A stretch of DNA of 64,000 nucleotides from JAJFUI01 sp963754135 (lineage in GTDB: Bacteria; Planctomycetota; Planctomycetia; Pirellulales; Thermoguttaceae), in NCBI GenBank assembly GCA_963754135.1, contig CAVWEY010000003.1, positions 186,001 through 250,000 on the forward strand. The letters are read 5' to 3'. The translations under genes and the position numbers were made by a program. How positions within the stretch are numbered: the stretch's first letter is position 1; every line of letters begins with the position of its first letter. The notes under the pieces were generated by a model. It saw only the letters and a list, made by a program, of their open reading frames with translations, searched no databases and had not been told where the DNA came from. Shown here piece by piece: positions 39,991-49,349 of the stretch.

Positions 39991-40728
39991 TTGGCCACTG
40001 TACTGGTAAAGGACTTGATTGAGGCGGGGGTTCACTTCGGGCATCGAGCAAGCCGCTGGAACCCCAAAATGCGGCCGTACATCTACGCCCGCCGGAACCT
40101 GATCCACATCATCGACGTCCGCGAGACGATCCGCGGGCTGTTGCGGGCGCGGCGATACCTGCAGAAGGTCGCCGCCCAGGGAAGCCTGGTGCTGTTGGTG
40201 GGCACCAAGCGGCAGGCCTGCGACGTGATCGAGCAACAAGGCGTCCGTTGCGGTATGCCCTACGTGAGCGACCGCTGGCTGGGCGGCACGCTGACGAATT
40301 TCCGCACGATCCGCAGCCGGCTCACCCGCCTCGAGGAATTGGAGGCCCTGCGGAGTTCCGACGAGCTTGCCACCTATTCCAAGAAGATGCAGTCGTCGCT
40401 GAACCGCGAATACCGCAAAATGTTCCGCAACCTCAACGGCATCCGCAGCATGAACCGGCTGCCGGAGTGCCTGGTGGTGGTCGACCCGCGCAAGGAGAAG
40501 AACGCCATCGGCGAGGCCCGCAAACTGGGCATCACCACCGTGGCCCTGATCGACACCGACTGCGACCCGGATGAGGTGGACCTGCCGATCCCCGGCAACG
40601 ACGACAGCATCCGCTCGATCGAGTTGATCGTCACGCTGATGGCCGACGCGTTGTTGGCGGGCAAGCTGGCCGCTGGGGCGATGAAGCAAGAGCAGGCCGA
40701 GGGGGCCGCGGCGGCGGCGGCCGTGTAG
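39991..40728 (+). CDS. rpsB: Ribosomal protein S2
   Basis: 245 residues, a complete S2: VKDLIEAGVHFGHRASRWNP, YIYARRNLIHIIDV, GTKRQACDVI, DRWLGGTLTNF and the terminal NDDSIRSIELIVTLMADALL. It binds the 30S subunit as part of the head-body junction. The start is TTG 39991 with GAAGGAG eight bases upstream; no ATG is available. An Ala-rich tail ends the protein. First gene of rpsB-tsf-pyrH-frr, the usual bacterial order. Confidence 0.95.
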   Translation: MATVLVKDLIEAGVHFGHRASRWNPKMRPYIYARRNLIHIIDVRETIRGLLRARRYLQKVAAQGSLVLLVGTKRQACDVIEQQGVRCGMPYVSDRWLGGTLTNFRTIRSRLTRLEELEALRSSDELATYSKKMQSSLNREYRKMFRNLNGIRSMNRLPECLVVVDPRKEKNAIGEARKLGITTVALIDTDCDPDEVDLPIPGNDDSIRSIELIVTLMADALLAGKLAAGAMKQEQAEGAAAAAAV

Positions 40729-40849
40729 TTGCTGGTGGTCCTGTCGGACAAGTCAGACTGGTCTGACAAGTCGGACGAGTACGACGCCCTTTCAGAGAAC
40801 GACCACGGCTATTGCGAATCATCAATTGTAAAAACGGAGGAAAGTTGAA

Positions 40850-41690
40850 ATGGCCGAAATTTCCGCGGCAGCCGTGAAATCGCTTCGCGAGCAGACCGGG
40901 CTGCCCATGATGGACTGCAAGAAGGCCCTGCAAGAGGCCGCCGGCAACGTCGAGAAGGCAATCGAATTGCTCCGCAAAGGGGGCGCCAAGCTGATGGAAA
41001 AACGGGCCGGCCGGGCCACCACCTCCGGCCGGATCGCCGTCTGCGTGGGCCCGGACGGCCAAGGCGGCGCTATGGTTGATCTCCGTTGCGAGAGCGCCCC
41101 GGTCGCCGCCAACCAGGAGTTCGTGCAACTGGCCAACGATCTGGCCCGGCAGTTGGCCACCGGTCCCGGCGCGGCCACGGCGGAGGATCTGCTCTCGCAG
41201 CCGTCGCCGAGCGGCAAAGCGCCCAGCCTTAAGCGGCAGCTCGACGACCTGGTGAACCGCATCCGCGAGGTATTCAAGTTGGAACGGATTGTGCGGCTGG
41301 ACGGCCGGACAGGCGGCTACGCCCATCACAATGCCGCGGCCGGCGTGCTGTTGGAGTTCGAGGGGGGCAGCCCGGAGCTTGCCCGCGACATTCTGCATGC
41401 ACATCGCTGCGTTGCGGCCGAAAGTCACCACCCGGAAGGAATTGGACGCGGCGGAAGTGGCCAAGGAGCGGGAGATTCTCTCCGCCGCCGCCCGCAAGGA
41501 GGGCAAGCCGGAGAACATCATTGCCAAGATGGTCGAGGGCCGGCTGCGGGAGTTCTACGCCGTGGGCTGCCTCGAAGACCAGCCGATCGCCAACGAGATG
41601 AAGTTCGGCAAGAAGACGGTCGGCCAGGTGGCCAAGGAAGGGGGGATGAAGCTGGTCCGATTTGTCCACTGGGAACTGCCCAAGGAGTGA
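40850..41690 (+). CDS. tsf: Elongation factor Ts (frameshifted)
   Basis: About 280 residues. The N-terminal UBA-like domain and the EF-Tu contact are clear: VKSLREQTGLPMMDCKKALQ. The core has SGRIAVCVGPDGQGGAMVDL, and the C-terminal end (EGGMKLVRFVHWELPKE) stops at 41690. One frame break near 41400 (an extra base in the ATTCTGC context). EF-Ts is essential and normally single-copy, so the break is most likely an error in the sequence. pyrH starts five bases after. Confidence 0.92.
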
Positions 41691-41695
41691 GCGTG

Positions 41696-42439
41696 ATGAG
41701 CGAGTCCGTGCAACCGGCAGTGACGCCCAAGTACCGCCGCGTGGTGTTGAAGATTTCGGGCGAGGGATTCGTGCATCCGGGCGAGCGGGGCATCGCTATG
41801 GACGCGGTGCTGCACATCGCCCGGCAAACCTACCACGCCGCCCAGCACGGCGTGCAGATCGCCATCGTCATCGGCGGCGGCAACATCCTCCGCGGTGCGC
41901 AGTTCACCGCCGACGGCTCCTGCGTCCACGAGGCGACGGCCCATTACATGGGCATGTTGGCCACGATGATCAACGGCCTCGCCTTGCAGGACGCGCTGGA
42001 ATCGCTCGGCAGCGACACCCGGCTGATGACCGCCATCCGCACCGACGGCGTGGCTGAGCCGTACATCCGCCGCCGGGCCCGCCGGCACCTGGAGAAAGGG
42101 CGGATCGTGATCATCGCCGGCGGCACCGGCAGCCCGTTTGTCACCACCGACACGGCCGCCGCCCAGCGGGCGCTGGAACTGGAGGCCGCCATCCTGCTGA
42201 AGGCCACCCGGGTGGACGGCGTCTTCAGCGACGACCCAGAAAAGAACCCCCACGCCGTCCTCTATAGCGAACTGAGCTACGACGACGTCCGCCGGCAGAA
42301 TCTCCGGGTGATGGACCACGAGGCGATCACCAAGTGCGCCGAATACAACATGCCGATCCTCGTGTTCAACTTCCGCAAGGAAGGGAACATCGAGGACGCC
42401 GTGCTGGGGCAACGCATCGGTACGCTGATCCATGAATAA
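41696..42439 (+). CDS. pyrH: UMP kinase
   Basis: 247 residues of the amino-acid kinase fold: RRVVLKISGEGFVHPGERGI, IGGGNILRGAQFT, TATMINGLALQDALE-like helix, GGTGSPFVTTDTAA and DGVFSDDPEKNP. Makes UDP from UMP and ATP and is regulated by GTP and UTP in other bacteria. ATG 41696 follows the tsf stop by five bases. Intact. It has the normal length of the family. Confidence 0.95.
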   Translation: MSESVQPAVTPKYRRVVLKISGEGFVHPGERGIAMDAVLHIARQTYHAAQHGVQIAIVIGGGNILRGAQFTADGSCVHEATAHYMGMLATMINGLALQDALESLGSDTRLMTAIRTDGVAEPYIRRRARRHLEKGRIVIIAGGTGSPFVTTDTAAAQRALELEAAILLKATRVDGVFSDDPEKNPHAVLYSELSYDDVRRQNLRVMDHEAITKCAEYNMPILVFNFRKEGNIEDAVLGQRIGTLIHE

Positions 42440-42538
42440 GTGGTCAGTGGCCAGTGAATAGTCCGAGAGATTAATTTGCCTTTGCAGGTATGGGCGGGTA
42501 TTAGGGAAGGTAAGTAAGAACAATCGAGGGCAACGACC

Positions 42539-42709
42539 ATGAAGATTGTTCGATTGGTGCTTCTCGCGTTTGCGTTGATTTCGACCGTGTGCTTCATATT
42601 TGGACCTATTTTTATGCCTATAGGATCGCGTTTGACTGCCCAAGTGTTGGCACTTTCGATCCTCGCGATGGCGATAAGCCAATTGATTTCCTTATCGCGT
42701 GAACGATAA
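42539..42709 (+). CDS. 56-residue membrane peptide between pyrH and frr
   Basis: An ATG-initiated frame (MKIVRLVLLAFALISTVCFI...) with two hydrophobic segments and a basic end (LSRER). It lies in the 318-base gap between pyrH and frr, in the same direction. The gap DNA is less GC-rich than the flanking genes, and the frame has no obvious RBS. It could be a real small membrane protein or a chance frame in AT-rich DNA. The same gap contains short imperfect direct repeats (AGTGGTCAGTGGCC / CTCACTGACCACTG). Confidence 0.35.
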   Translation: MKIVRLVLLAFALISTVCFIFGPIFMPIGSRLTAQVLALSILAMAISQLISLSRER

Positions 42710-42757
42710 ATTGCATTCTCTATTCTGCTTCTCACTGACCACTGACCACTGATTCCC

Positions 42758-43318
42758 ATGACCACCGACGAAATCCTCCTGGACGTCGAAGAACGCATGG
42801 AGAAAGCGATTCGCAAGCTCAAGGGCGACCTGGCCGGCATCCGCACCGGCCGGGCCAATCCGGGACTGGTCGATTCGCTGCGGGTCGAGGTCTACGGCTC
42901 GTCCGTGCCGATCAAGCAGGTGGCCTCGGTCGGCGCCCCCGAGCCGAACCAGATCGTCATCCGCCCCTACGACCCGGGCACGCTCAAGGACATCGAGAAG
43001 GCGATCCAAACGAGCGACTTGGGCTTCAATCCCCAGAGCGACGGCCGGCTGATCCGGCTGAATGTGCCGCCGTTGTCGACCGAGGTCCGCCGCAAGATGG
43101 TCGGCCGCGTCAAGGAGTTGGCGGAAGAGACCAAGGTGGCCATCCGCAACGTCCGCCGCGACGGCAACAAGCAGGCCGACACCGGCGAAAAGGATAAAGA
43201 CTTCCCCGAAGACGACCGCGACCAGGCCAAGGAGGAAATCCAGGAACTGACCAAGACCTACGAGGCGCAGGCCACGGAACTGGCCAAGGCGCGGGAGAAA
43301 GAGGTCATGGAGGAGTGA
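42758..43318 (+). CDS. frr: Ribosome recycling factor
   Basis: 186 residues, the expected length. It has the N-terminal helix EERMEKAIRKLKGDLAGIRT, the GRANPGLVDSLRVEVYGSSV hinge, LIRLNVPPLSTEVRRKM and the long helical end. It splits post-termination ribosomes together with EF-G. Intact; last gene of the translation cluster. Confidence 0.95.
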   Translation: MTTDEILLDVEERMEKAIRKLKGDLAGIRTGRANPGLVDSLRVEVYGSSVPIKQVASVGAPEPNQIVIRPYDPGTLKDIEKAIQTSDLGFNPQSDGRLIRLNVPPLSTEVRRKMVGRVKELAEETKVAIRNVRRDGNKQADTGEKDKDFPEDDRDQAKEEIQELTKTYEAQATELAKAREKEVMEE

Positions 43319-43387
43319 CTTCCTCCGCATAACCACGACACAAGCTACAATCCGGCTCTCCTACGCGACTGCGGAGCGAGCAAAAAC

Positions 43388-44542
43388 ATGTACATAACAT
43401 CCGTACGCATCGAGAACTATCGTGCGATCTCGTCGCTCCAGATTTCGTTCACGGACTCATCGGGAGCGCCGCGGCCGGTCTCAGTGATAGTTGGACCGAA
43501 CGGCTGTGGCAAGACGAGCATTCTCTTTGGGATCATGCAAGCCCTACGAGGCGTCATGGGCTACCGGACCACGGATGTGCCTGAACCCACCAGAGACGAC
43601 ATTCGACTTCCCGCATCCACGCAGACTGGCTGGACCGATAGGCCTCCCGAGAGCACGGTTGACGTGGAATTGCAGTTCTCGGCCGAAGAACAAGAGATCA
43701 TTCCTAAAGTAATGGGCATCCTGAAAAGGAAGCCGCCTCCGGCGCTTCCAGACGGCCGCGTTGTGGTCACGTGGAAGCATCCGCCCGGCTTCGATGCAGA
43801 CGGAAAGAAACGAAACTGGTGGAATGCGGCCGTGAGCCCCCACCATGATGAAGTACGTTCTTGGCTGATGGCAAAGGCATTGGCGATCGGAGCGGGGAAG
43901 GAGTTGGGATTGGACCTCGTGGCGGAGGTCGGTGGCTTCGAGTTCTTCCCCCAGGACAGAAACTTGCTGCTTCGCGTCGTTGGTGAAGGCGATCGGGAAG
44001 TCTCTCCACAACGAGACGCCGCGGAATCCGAGGAAGTTCAAGAAGACGATACTGCCCATAGGCGCGGACGCCACGATCGGCCAGTCTCCGACATCTTAGA
44101 GTCTCTCGCCGCATATGCCCGCAGTCGGCTCGGCAGGCTGCCGGATGAGTGGAATCGGGAGAAGCAGGTCCAGCAGATCTTTAATCGCGTGTGCTCCCCA
44201 AAGGAATACCTGGGGATCAAATATCGAGAGGGGATTCCCTCTCCCGTGCTTCGGGATGGCCCACATCTTTATCCACTAAGCAACGCCGCGTCGGGAGAAC
44301 AGGTCATTTTGGAGTACATAACGCGGCTTGTCTACCGCGGTCAGATACAACGGAGCATAATCCTAATCGACGAACCAGAGATTCATCTTCACCCCAAATG
44401 GATCCGCCAACTGTACCTAGCCCTGCCCTACATTGGGCGTGAAAACCAGTTTATTCTGACGACCCATTCCGACGAGCTTCGAAGGAGGGCGGCGGCGGAC
44501 AACGCCATTATCGAATTGGGATCGCTGGGGGTGGAAGAATGA
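43388..44542 (+). CDS. AAA/ABC-type ATPase of a PARIS-like (AriA) pair
   Basis: 384 residues, RecF/OLD-type ATPase. N-terminal strand TSVRIENYRAISSLQISF, Walker A GPNGCGKTSI (about 38-47), signature-like LSNAASGEQVILEYI, Walker B SIILIDEPEIHLHP and switch TTHSDE near the end. These ATPases form the sensing half of two-gene nuclease systems such as PARIS (AriA), OLD/Gabija and retron Eco8. The stop overlaps the next start (ATGA). The part at residues 198-235 is very acidic and polar, and an alternative frame is open there (codons from 43986), so two compensating indels are possible. Direct neighbours are housekeeping genes on one side and DUF4435 on the other. Confidence 0.8.
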   Translation: MYITSVRIENYRAISSLQISFTDSSGAPRPVSVIVGPNGCGKTSILFGIMQALRGVMGYRTTDVPEPTRDDIRLPASTQTGWTDRPPESTVDVELQFSAEEQEIIPKVMGILKRKPPPALPDGRVVVTWKHPPGFDADGKKRNWWNAAVSPHHDEVRSWLMAKALAIGAGKELGLDLVAEVGGFEFFPQDRNLLLRVVGEGDREVSPQRDAAESEEVQEDDTAHRRGRHDRPVSDILESLAAYARSRLGRLPDEWNREKQVQQIFNRVCSPKEYLGIKYREGIPSPVLRDGPHLYPLSNAASGEQVILEYITRLVYRGQIQRSIILIDEPEIHLHPKWIRQLYLALPYIGRENQFILTTHSDELRRRAAADNAIIELGSLGVEE

Positions 44543-45569
44543 CCATAAGTGCCGCCTATAGCCGCTACCCACGCGCTGGCGATATCGCCGTTCTGTGTGA
44601 GGGTGATGTGGCTGGATTTGAGGTTGACCTCATCGAGAAACTGGTCGCCGTGGTGGATGTCTGGCCGTGCGGGACGCAAGACTCGATCTTTGGATTGGCT
44701 GATGCAATCGGGCGATCGCGTCCGTTGGTCGTTGTGGAGGACCGCGACTATCGCACTCGCGAGCAGGCGAGCGCGGACTGTGAGCGAAAACGGCAAGACC
44801 GCCTCAAACGCTTGGTTGCAGTGGATGCCTGGCGAACATGGGACAGAAACGAGATCGAGAACTACGTAATTGAGCGTTCCGTTGTGGTTCCGACGCTGGC
44901 ACATTATTTCCAGTGCGAGGAAAACGATGTGGAGGAACGGCTAGAATCAGTTGTGACGAGCCTCCGCATTGATCAGGCGGCGCAATTCGCCCTTTACCAG
45001 TTCCGGTATAGCATTCCACCAAAGTCTCGTTACATGCGTGGGTTGCCCAGAAGCACGGCTCGGCCACGATGGAGTGCGAGCGTTGGGACGATCGTGGTAC
45101 CAGACAGGCCGACGATGCATGACGCCCTTCGGCGCGTGCTTAAGGAGACGACCGACTTGTATAGACGCGATGGCGAGAAAATTGATTGGGAAGGGTGTCT
45201 GGAACAATTTCGAACAGAAATGCGACGACTGGAATGACGTGACCGCTCAGTCCGACGTGTGGCTCATAGATTGGGCGGGGAAAGACGTTCTGGCTTACCT
45301 TTGCAGATTGCTCGCGGCTGACGTCGGGATCCCTGGATCACCGCACCAAGCACCAAATAGAATAGACTGGGAGGCCCTCGCCAGGGAGAAAACACCCGAC
45401 GGCACCCCGGCGAAAGGATGAGGAGGCTGAACGAAACCTGATGCACGAGCTTCAACCCAGACTGGTCCAGTCATTCCTGGACCATCTCGCCGACGGCGGC
45501 GAAGAACTCCAAAACGAGTGGGGCCTGTTAGGGGAGGCTGTCGCTCGTGCTGCAAGACACGCAAAATAA
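44539..45569 (+). CDS. DUF4435 TOPRIM-type nuclease of a PARIS-like (AriB) pair (frameshifted)
   Basis: About 340 residues when three frames are joined (breaks near 45215 and 45405). TOPRIM-like features: glutamate in IAVLCEGDVAGFEVDLIEKL, acidic motif VVVEDRDYRT and a third acidic motif in WDRNEIENYVIE, the pattern of DUF4435. The C-terminal helical part reads WLIDWAGKDVLAYLCRLLAA and later LQPRLVQSFLDHLADGGEEL. In PARIS systems AriB is released from AriA when a phage anti-restriction protein is sensed and cleaves host tRNA. That role here rests on domain match and coupled gene order only. The last 42 residues can also be read as a separate small frame from ATG 45441. Confidence 0.7.
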
Positions 45570-45581
45570 TTCGGTTCTGCA

Positions 45582-45749
45582 ATGGTTGAACAGTCGGTGG
45601 TGAGCGCCGTGCAACGTTATCTGCGGGCTCTGGAAGCGATGGGGCTGCCGGTGTGTTTTGGGGTGGTCTTTGGTTTTCGGACGGCTGGCGGGGCCGATTC
45701 CGGTTCACGGCACGGGCTTCTTCTCGATCAATCGGAGCCGCGCCGGTAG
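45582..45749 (+). pseudogene. N-terminal fragment resembling a MNT-type nucleotidyltransferase
   Basis: A 55-codon frame from ATG 45582. The opening (VSAVQRYLRALEAMGLPVCF then GVVFGFRTAGGADSG) matches by eye the start of minimal nucleotidyltransferases, where GVVFGS-x-ARG precedes the catalytic DID motif. Here the G-S is G-F and the frame ends before any DxD. It is best read as a decayed remnant, 12 bases after the PARIS-like pair. Relic of another toxin-antitoxin or defence gene; low certainty. Confidence 0.4.
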
Positions 45750-45839
45750 ACGGCCGCTGTCCAGCATCACGCCCAACTTGTAGGTGAAGCCGGTGAGCTT
45801 GTCGGGGAGACGGTTGACGGTCATCTCGCCGAACAGCAT
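45705..45839 (-). CDS. 44-residue fragment or small protein downstream of cphA
   Basis: A minus-strand frame (MLFGEMTVNRLPDKLTGFTY, then KLGVMLDSGRLPARLRLIEK) with good codon structure and protein-like composition, ending at 45705. The frame stays open upstream toward the cphA stop without a better start. It may be the C-terminal piece of a lost gene or a small protein; no family recognised. It overlaps the nucleotidyltransferase-like fragment on the other strand by 45 bases. Confidence 0.3.
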   Translation of the reverse strand: MLFGEMTVNRLPDKLTGFTYKLGVMLDSGRLPARLRLIEKKPVP

Positions 45840-45880
45840 TCCGCCTACGTTGCTGAAAGCTGACCGCGGAAAGCCATCGC

Positions 45881-48637
45881 CTACACCTTGCCCGCCGACT
45901 GCGCTTCGGCCAGCACGGGCGTCTGAAGCTCGGCGGGGCGGAGCGTTTCGCCCGGCGACAGTTGACCGGCTGCCGCAGGCGTCTTGGCCGGCTGGATGAG
46001 GGCTTGCTCGACCGCGGCGGCGGACGTTCTGTCCGCGAGCGTCTCAAGATAACCACGGAGCCACTGGATGGTCTCGTCGACGGTGTTGGCCTGGAGGAGC
46101 ATCAGTTCGTCAGGGCGGACGGAACGGAGCGCGGCTTCCGCCGCCTTCGTGGCCCCCTGGATTTCGACGATCTCGGTGGTGCGGGCGGCCCCGGCGAGTC
46201 CCTTCCGCAGCAGGCCCATGATCTCACCCGAGGCCCGGCCGCGGACGTAATGGTCCTCGTAGAGGATCACGCGGTCGAAGGCTGCCCCGAGCAGTTCGCC
46301 CTGGCGGACAATGTTGCAATCGCGGCGGTCGCCGGCGGTCGAGTAGACGCAGGCGCGGCGCTGCTGCGGGAACTTGCCGATCGCCTCGATCACCGCCGCC
46401 AATGAGTGCGTGTTGTGGCCGTAATCGACGACCACCGTGGCGCCCTCGATTTCGAGGACGTTGAACCGGGCGGGGACCTTGTTGATGTCCGAAGCGATCG
46501 ATTCAGCCCGGCTGCGGACGACCTCGACCGGAACGTCCAGCGACCAGGCGGCGGCAATCGCCGCCAGGGCGTTCTCGACTTGGAAGGCCACCTGGCCCTC
46601 GCGGGTCAAGGGGAGGCGGTCCAACGAGATGATGGACTGCTCCCGGTCCCCCTCGGCCAGCACGACCTGGCGGTCGCGGACGAAGGCCGCCCGTCCGCCC
46701 ACGCCCCGGTGGCGGACGATCACCGGGTGCATCGGGTCGATGGCGAAGAAGACGATACCGCCGGGGCAGTGGGCGGCCATCTCGACCACCAAGGGATCGT
46801 TGGCGTTCAGTACGGCGTAGCCATCGGGCGAGACCGCCTCGACGATGCACCGTTTCACCTTGGCCAACTCGGCCGGCGTGTTGATGTCGGACAGCCCCAG
46901 GTGGTCCCCGTCGCCGATGTTCGTGACCACGGCCACGTCGCAGCGGTCGAAGGCCAGCCCTTCGCGGAGGATGCCGCCGCGGGCGGTCTCGAAGACGGCC
47001 ATTTCGACGTTCGGGTTCAGCAGCACGCGGCGGGCGCTCTGCGGGCCGGCACAATCGGAGGCGTCGATCCGCCGCTCGCCGATGAAGATGCCGTCGGTGC
47101 AGGTCATGCCCACGCACTTCCCCGTGCCGCGGAGCACGTGGGCGATGAACCGCGTGGTGGTGGTCTTGCCGTTGGTGCCGGTGACGGCGACAACCGGCAC
47201 CCGTCCGCTCTCGTCGTTGGGGAAGAGGAGATCGGCGATCGCCTCACCCACCGGCCGGGAAATGCCCATCGACGGCTCGAGGTGCATGCGGAGTCCCGGG
47301 GCGGCGTTGACCTCGACGACCACGCCCCCTTGCTGGTTCAAGGGGTGCGAGATGTCTTGCGCCGAACACGTCGACGCCGGCCACGTCCAGGCCGACGGTC
47401 TTGGCGGCGTCGACCGCGCAGGCGGCCACGGCCGGGTGAACCCGCTCGGTGACGTCGATGGCCGTGCCGCCGGTGCTCAGATTGGCGTTCCGCCGCACCA
47501 GCACCGTCTGGCCGGCCGCAGGGACCGACTCGGGCGTGAGCCCCTGATCGGCCAGCACCGCCAAGGCAATGGCGTCGAGCTTGATCTTGCTCAGGACCGT
47601 AGCATGGTGTTCGCCGCGGCGGGGATCGGCGTTCGCCTGGTCGATCAGTTGTGTGACGGTGTGGATGCCGTCGCCGAGGACTTGGGCGGGCTCGCGCCGG
47701 GCCGCCGCCACCACCCGCTCCCCCACCACCAGCAGCCGGTAGTCGTGCCCGGGCGCGAACTTCTCGACCAGGATGAGGTTGCTCTCCTGACGGGCGGCCT
47801 GGTAGGCGGCGACGACCTGCTCGCGGGTGGTGAGATTGGTGGCCACGCCGCGGCCCTGGTTCCCGTCCTGCGGCTTGACGACCACCGGCACGCCGATCTC
47901 GACGGCGGCTTGCCAAGCGTCTTCAGCGTCCTTCACCGGCCGGCCGTAAGGCGTGGGCACGCCCACCGGCGCAAGAGCGTGCGGGTCATCTCTTTGTCCT
48001 GAGCGATCGACTCGGCAATGGCGCCGGTCCGGTCGGTCTCGGCGGCCTGAATGCGGCGCTGCCGCCGCCCATGACCGAAAACCACCAGGCTTTCACTGTT
48101 CAACCGCTGGAAGGGAATGCCCTTGGCCTGCGCCGCCTCGACGATGGCGCGGGTGCTGGGCCCCAGGCACACCTCTTGCGCCAATTCGCGGAGCCGGCGG
48201 ACCTGCCCGGCAACGTCGAATGGGCGGTCGTACACCGCCGCGAGGCAAAGCTCGCGGGCCGCTTCGAGGCACGCGCGGCCCACCGTCTCGTCGCCGTACT
48301 CGACGATCACTTTGTAGACGCCTTCCTCCGAGGTTTCGCGGGCCTTGCCGAAGCCGACCTCTGTGCCGGCGAGCGTCTGAAGTTCCAGCGTGACGTGCTC
48401 GAGGATGTGGGCCTGGTAAGTCCCCGTACGCAGCCGCTGGAAGAAACCGCCGCGCTGGCCGATGCTGCACCGGTGCTCGATCATGCTGGGCATCCAGCCC
48501 ATCAAGCGCTCGTTGAAGCCGGGGATTTCGTTGGAGGGCCTGTCCTTCAGTTTGCCCAGGTCGACCCACGCCTCCAACACTGGAAAGCTCGCCCAAATAC
48601 TCGGCCCCCGAAGCGCCAACACCTTGCGGAATTCCAT
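45881..48637 (-). CDS. cphA: Cyanophycin synthetase (two frameshifts)
   Basis: About 918 residues. N-terminal domain (FRKVLALRGPSIWASFPVLE), ATP-grasp domain (VPVVVKPQDGNQGRGVATNL, YRLLVVGERVVAAARREP), and a C-terminal Mur-ligase-like domain with VAVTGTNGKTTTTRFIAHVL and VDYGHNTHSLAAV. It polymerises aspartate and arginine into cyanophycin, a nitrogen store. The frame breaks at about 47955 (one G missing from a run) and 47345. The C-terminus has a 40-residue Ala/Pro-rich extension (GQLSPGETLRPAELQTPVLA). No cyanophycinase is seen. Divergent partners are the exporter at 49350 and the DUF1854 gene. Confidence 0.92.
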
Positions 48638-49349
48638 TGCGGTCTCTCTCGCTGAATCACGTTGCCGGCATCGCTGAAGCAGCCGTGGGTCGAAATCTCC
48701 TAACCCGCTCCACGCTGCAAACAGCCAAATGGTTGTATCGGCAGGTCTTACCTATCCGATAACAAGGGGAAACTCCTCATCGAGCGTATATCCTCGCGCC
48801 AGGCAAACTGCCCTGCGCCGAATTCAGTTGTCACACCGTGCAAGAAGCGTTCCACATGAGCGGCGGAGAACCGCCGCGGTGCGCATTGCTCCAAACATCC
48901 GCCCTTACCCCATTCACTGCAAATGCCAGACCACGCGCAGACGACGACCCACAAAAATCACGTTGGGAAGATAAAGCGTGAGCATTCGGGTAGACAACGT
49001 CCCGGGAAGACACGTTTGCCTGGGCGGGATACACTCCGCCATCGGCAAGGTAATTGCTCTATTTAAGTCTCGCTACATCGAAAAAGCAATTGGCAGGCGT
49101 AGTTTTCCAAGGATACCATTTTCGACACGCCCGCTTGTCCGAAAAATCTGACTACACGCTCGCACAATAGGACACACCTTATTGGGTGGTACGTGATTGC
49201 GGTATCGGGCCACCAAGCCCCGGATTCACACTGATTAACCGTCTCCTGTCCCATGCTGTGTTCCGACCAAAGATAGTCTATGATGGGGTGGACTGGAGGC
49301 CGGCAAGCACCGGTGGCGCAGGCGTGGTCTTCCTTATGATGAGTGTGCT
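48638..49349. other. 712-base non-coding region between cphA and the exporter
   Basis: No credible gene on either strand; local DNA is clearly less GC-rich than the neighbours. It must contain both divergent promoters. A possible -10 (TATGAT at about 49279) lies 70 bases before the exporter start. No tRNA-like fold, riboswitch or tandem repeat was recognised. Confidence 0.5.

Noticed and set aside
41350..41450. Programmed frameshift in tsf
   Set aside because: No slippery heptamer or downstream structure is evident, and EF-Ts is not known to use one; a sequencing indel is simpler.
41555..42682. 375-codon minus frame opposite pyrH
   Set aside because: pyrH on plus is a perfect UMP kinase; the frame has shadow composition.
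46406..48002. Two long plus frames (46406-47452, 46845-48002)
   Set aside because: Both are shadows of cphA, which shows ATP-grasp and Mur-ligase motifs on minus.
48638..49349. tRNA or small RNA gene in the long gap
   Set aside because: No cloverleaf, T-loop GTTCRANNC context or terminator-like hairpin could be placed with confidence.
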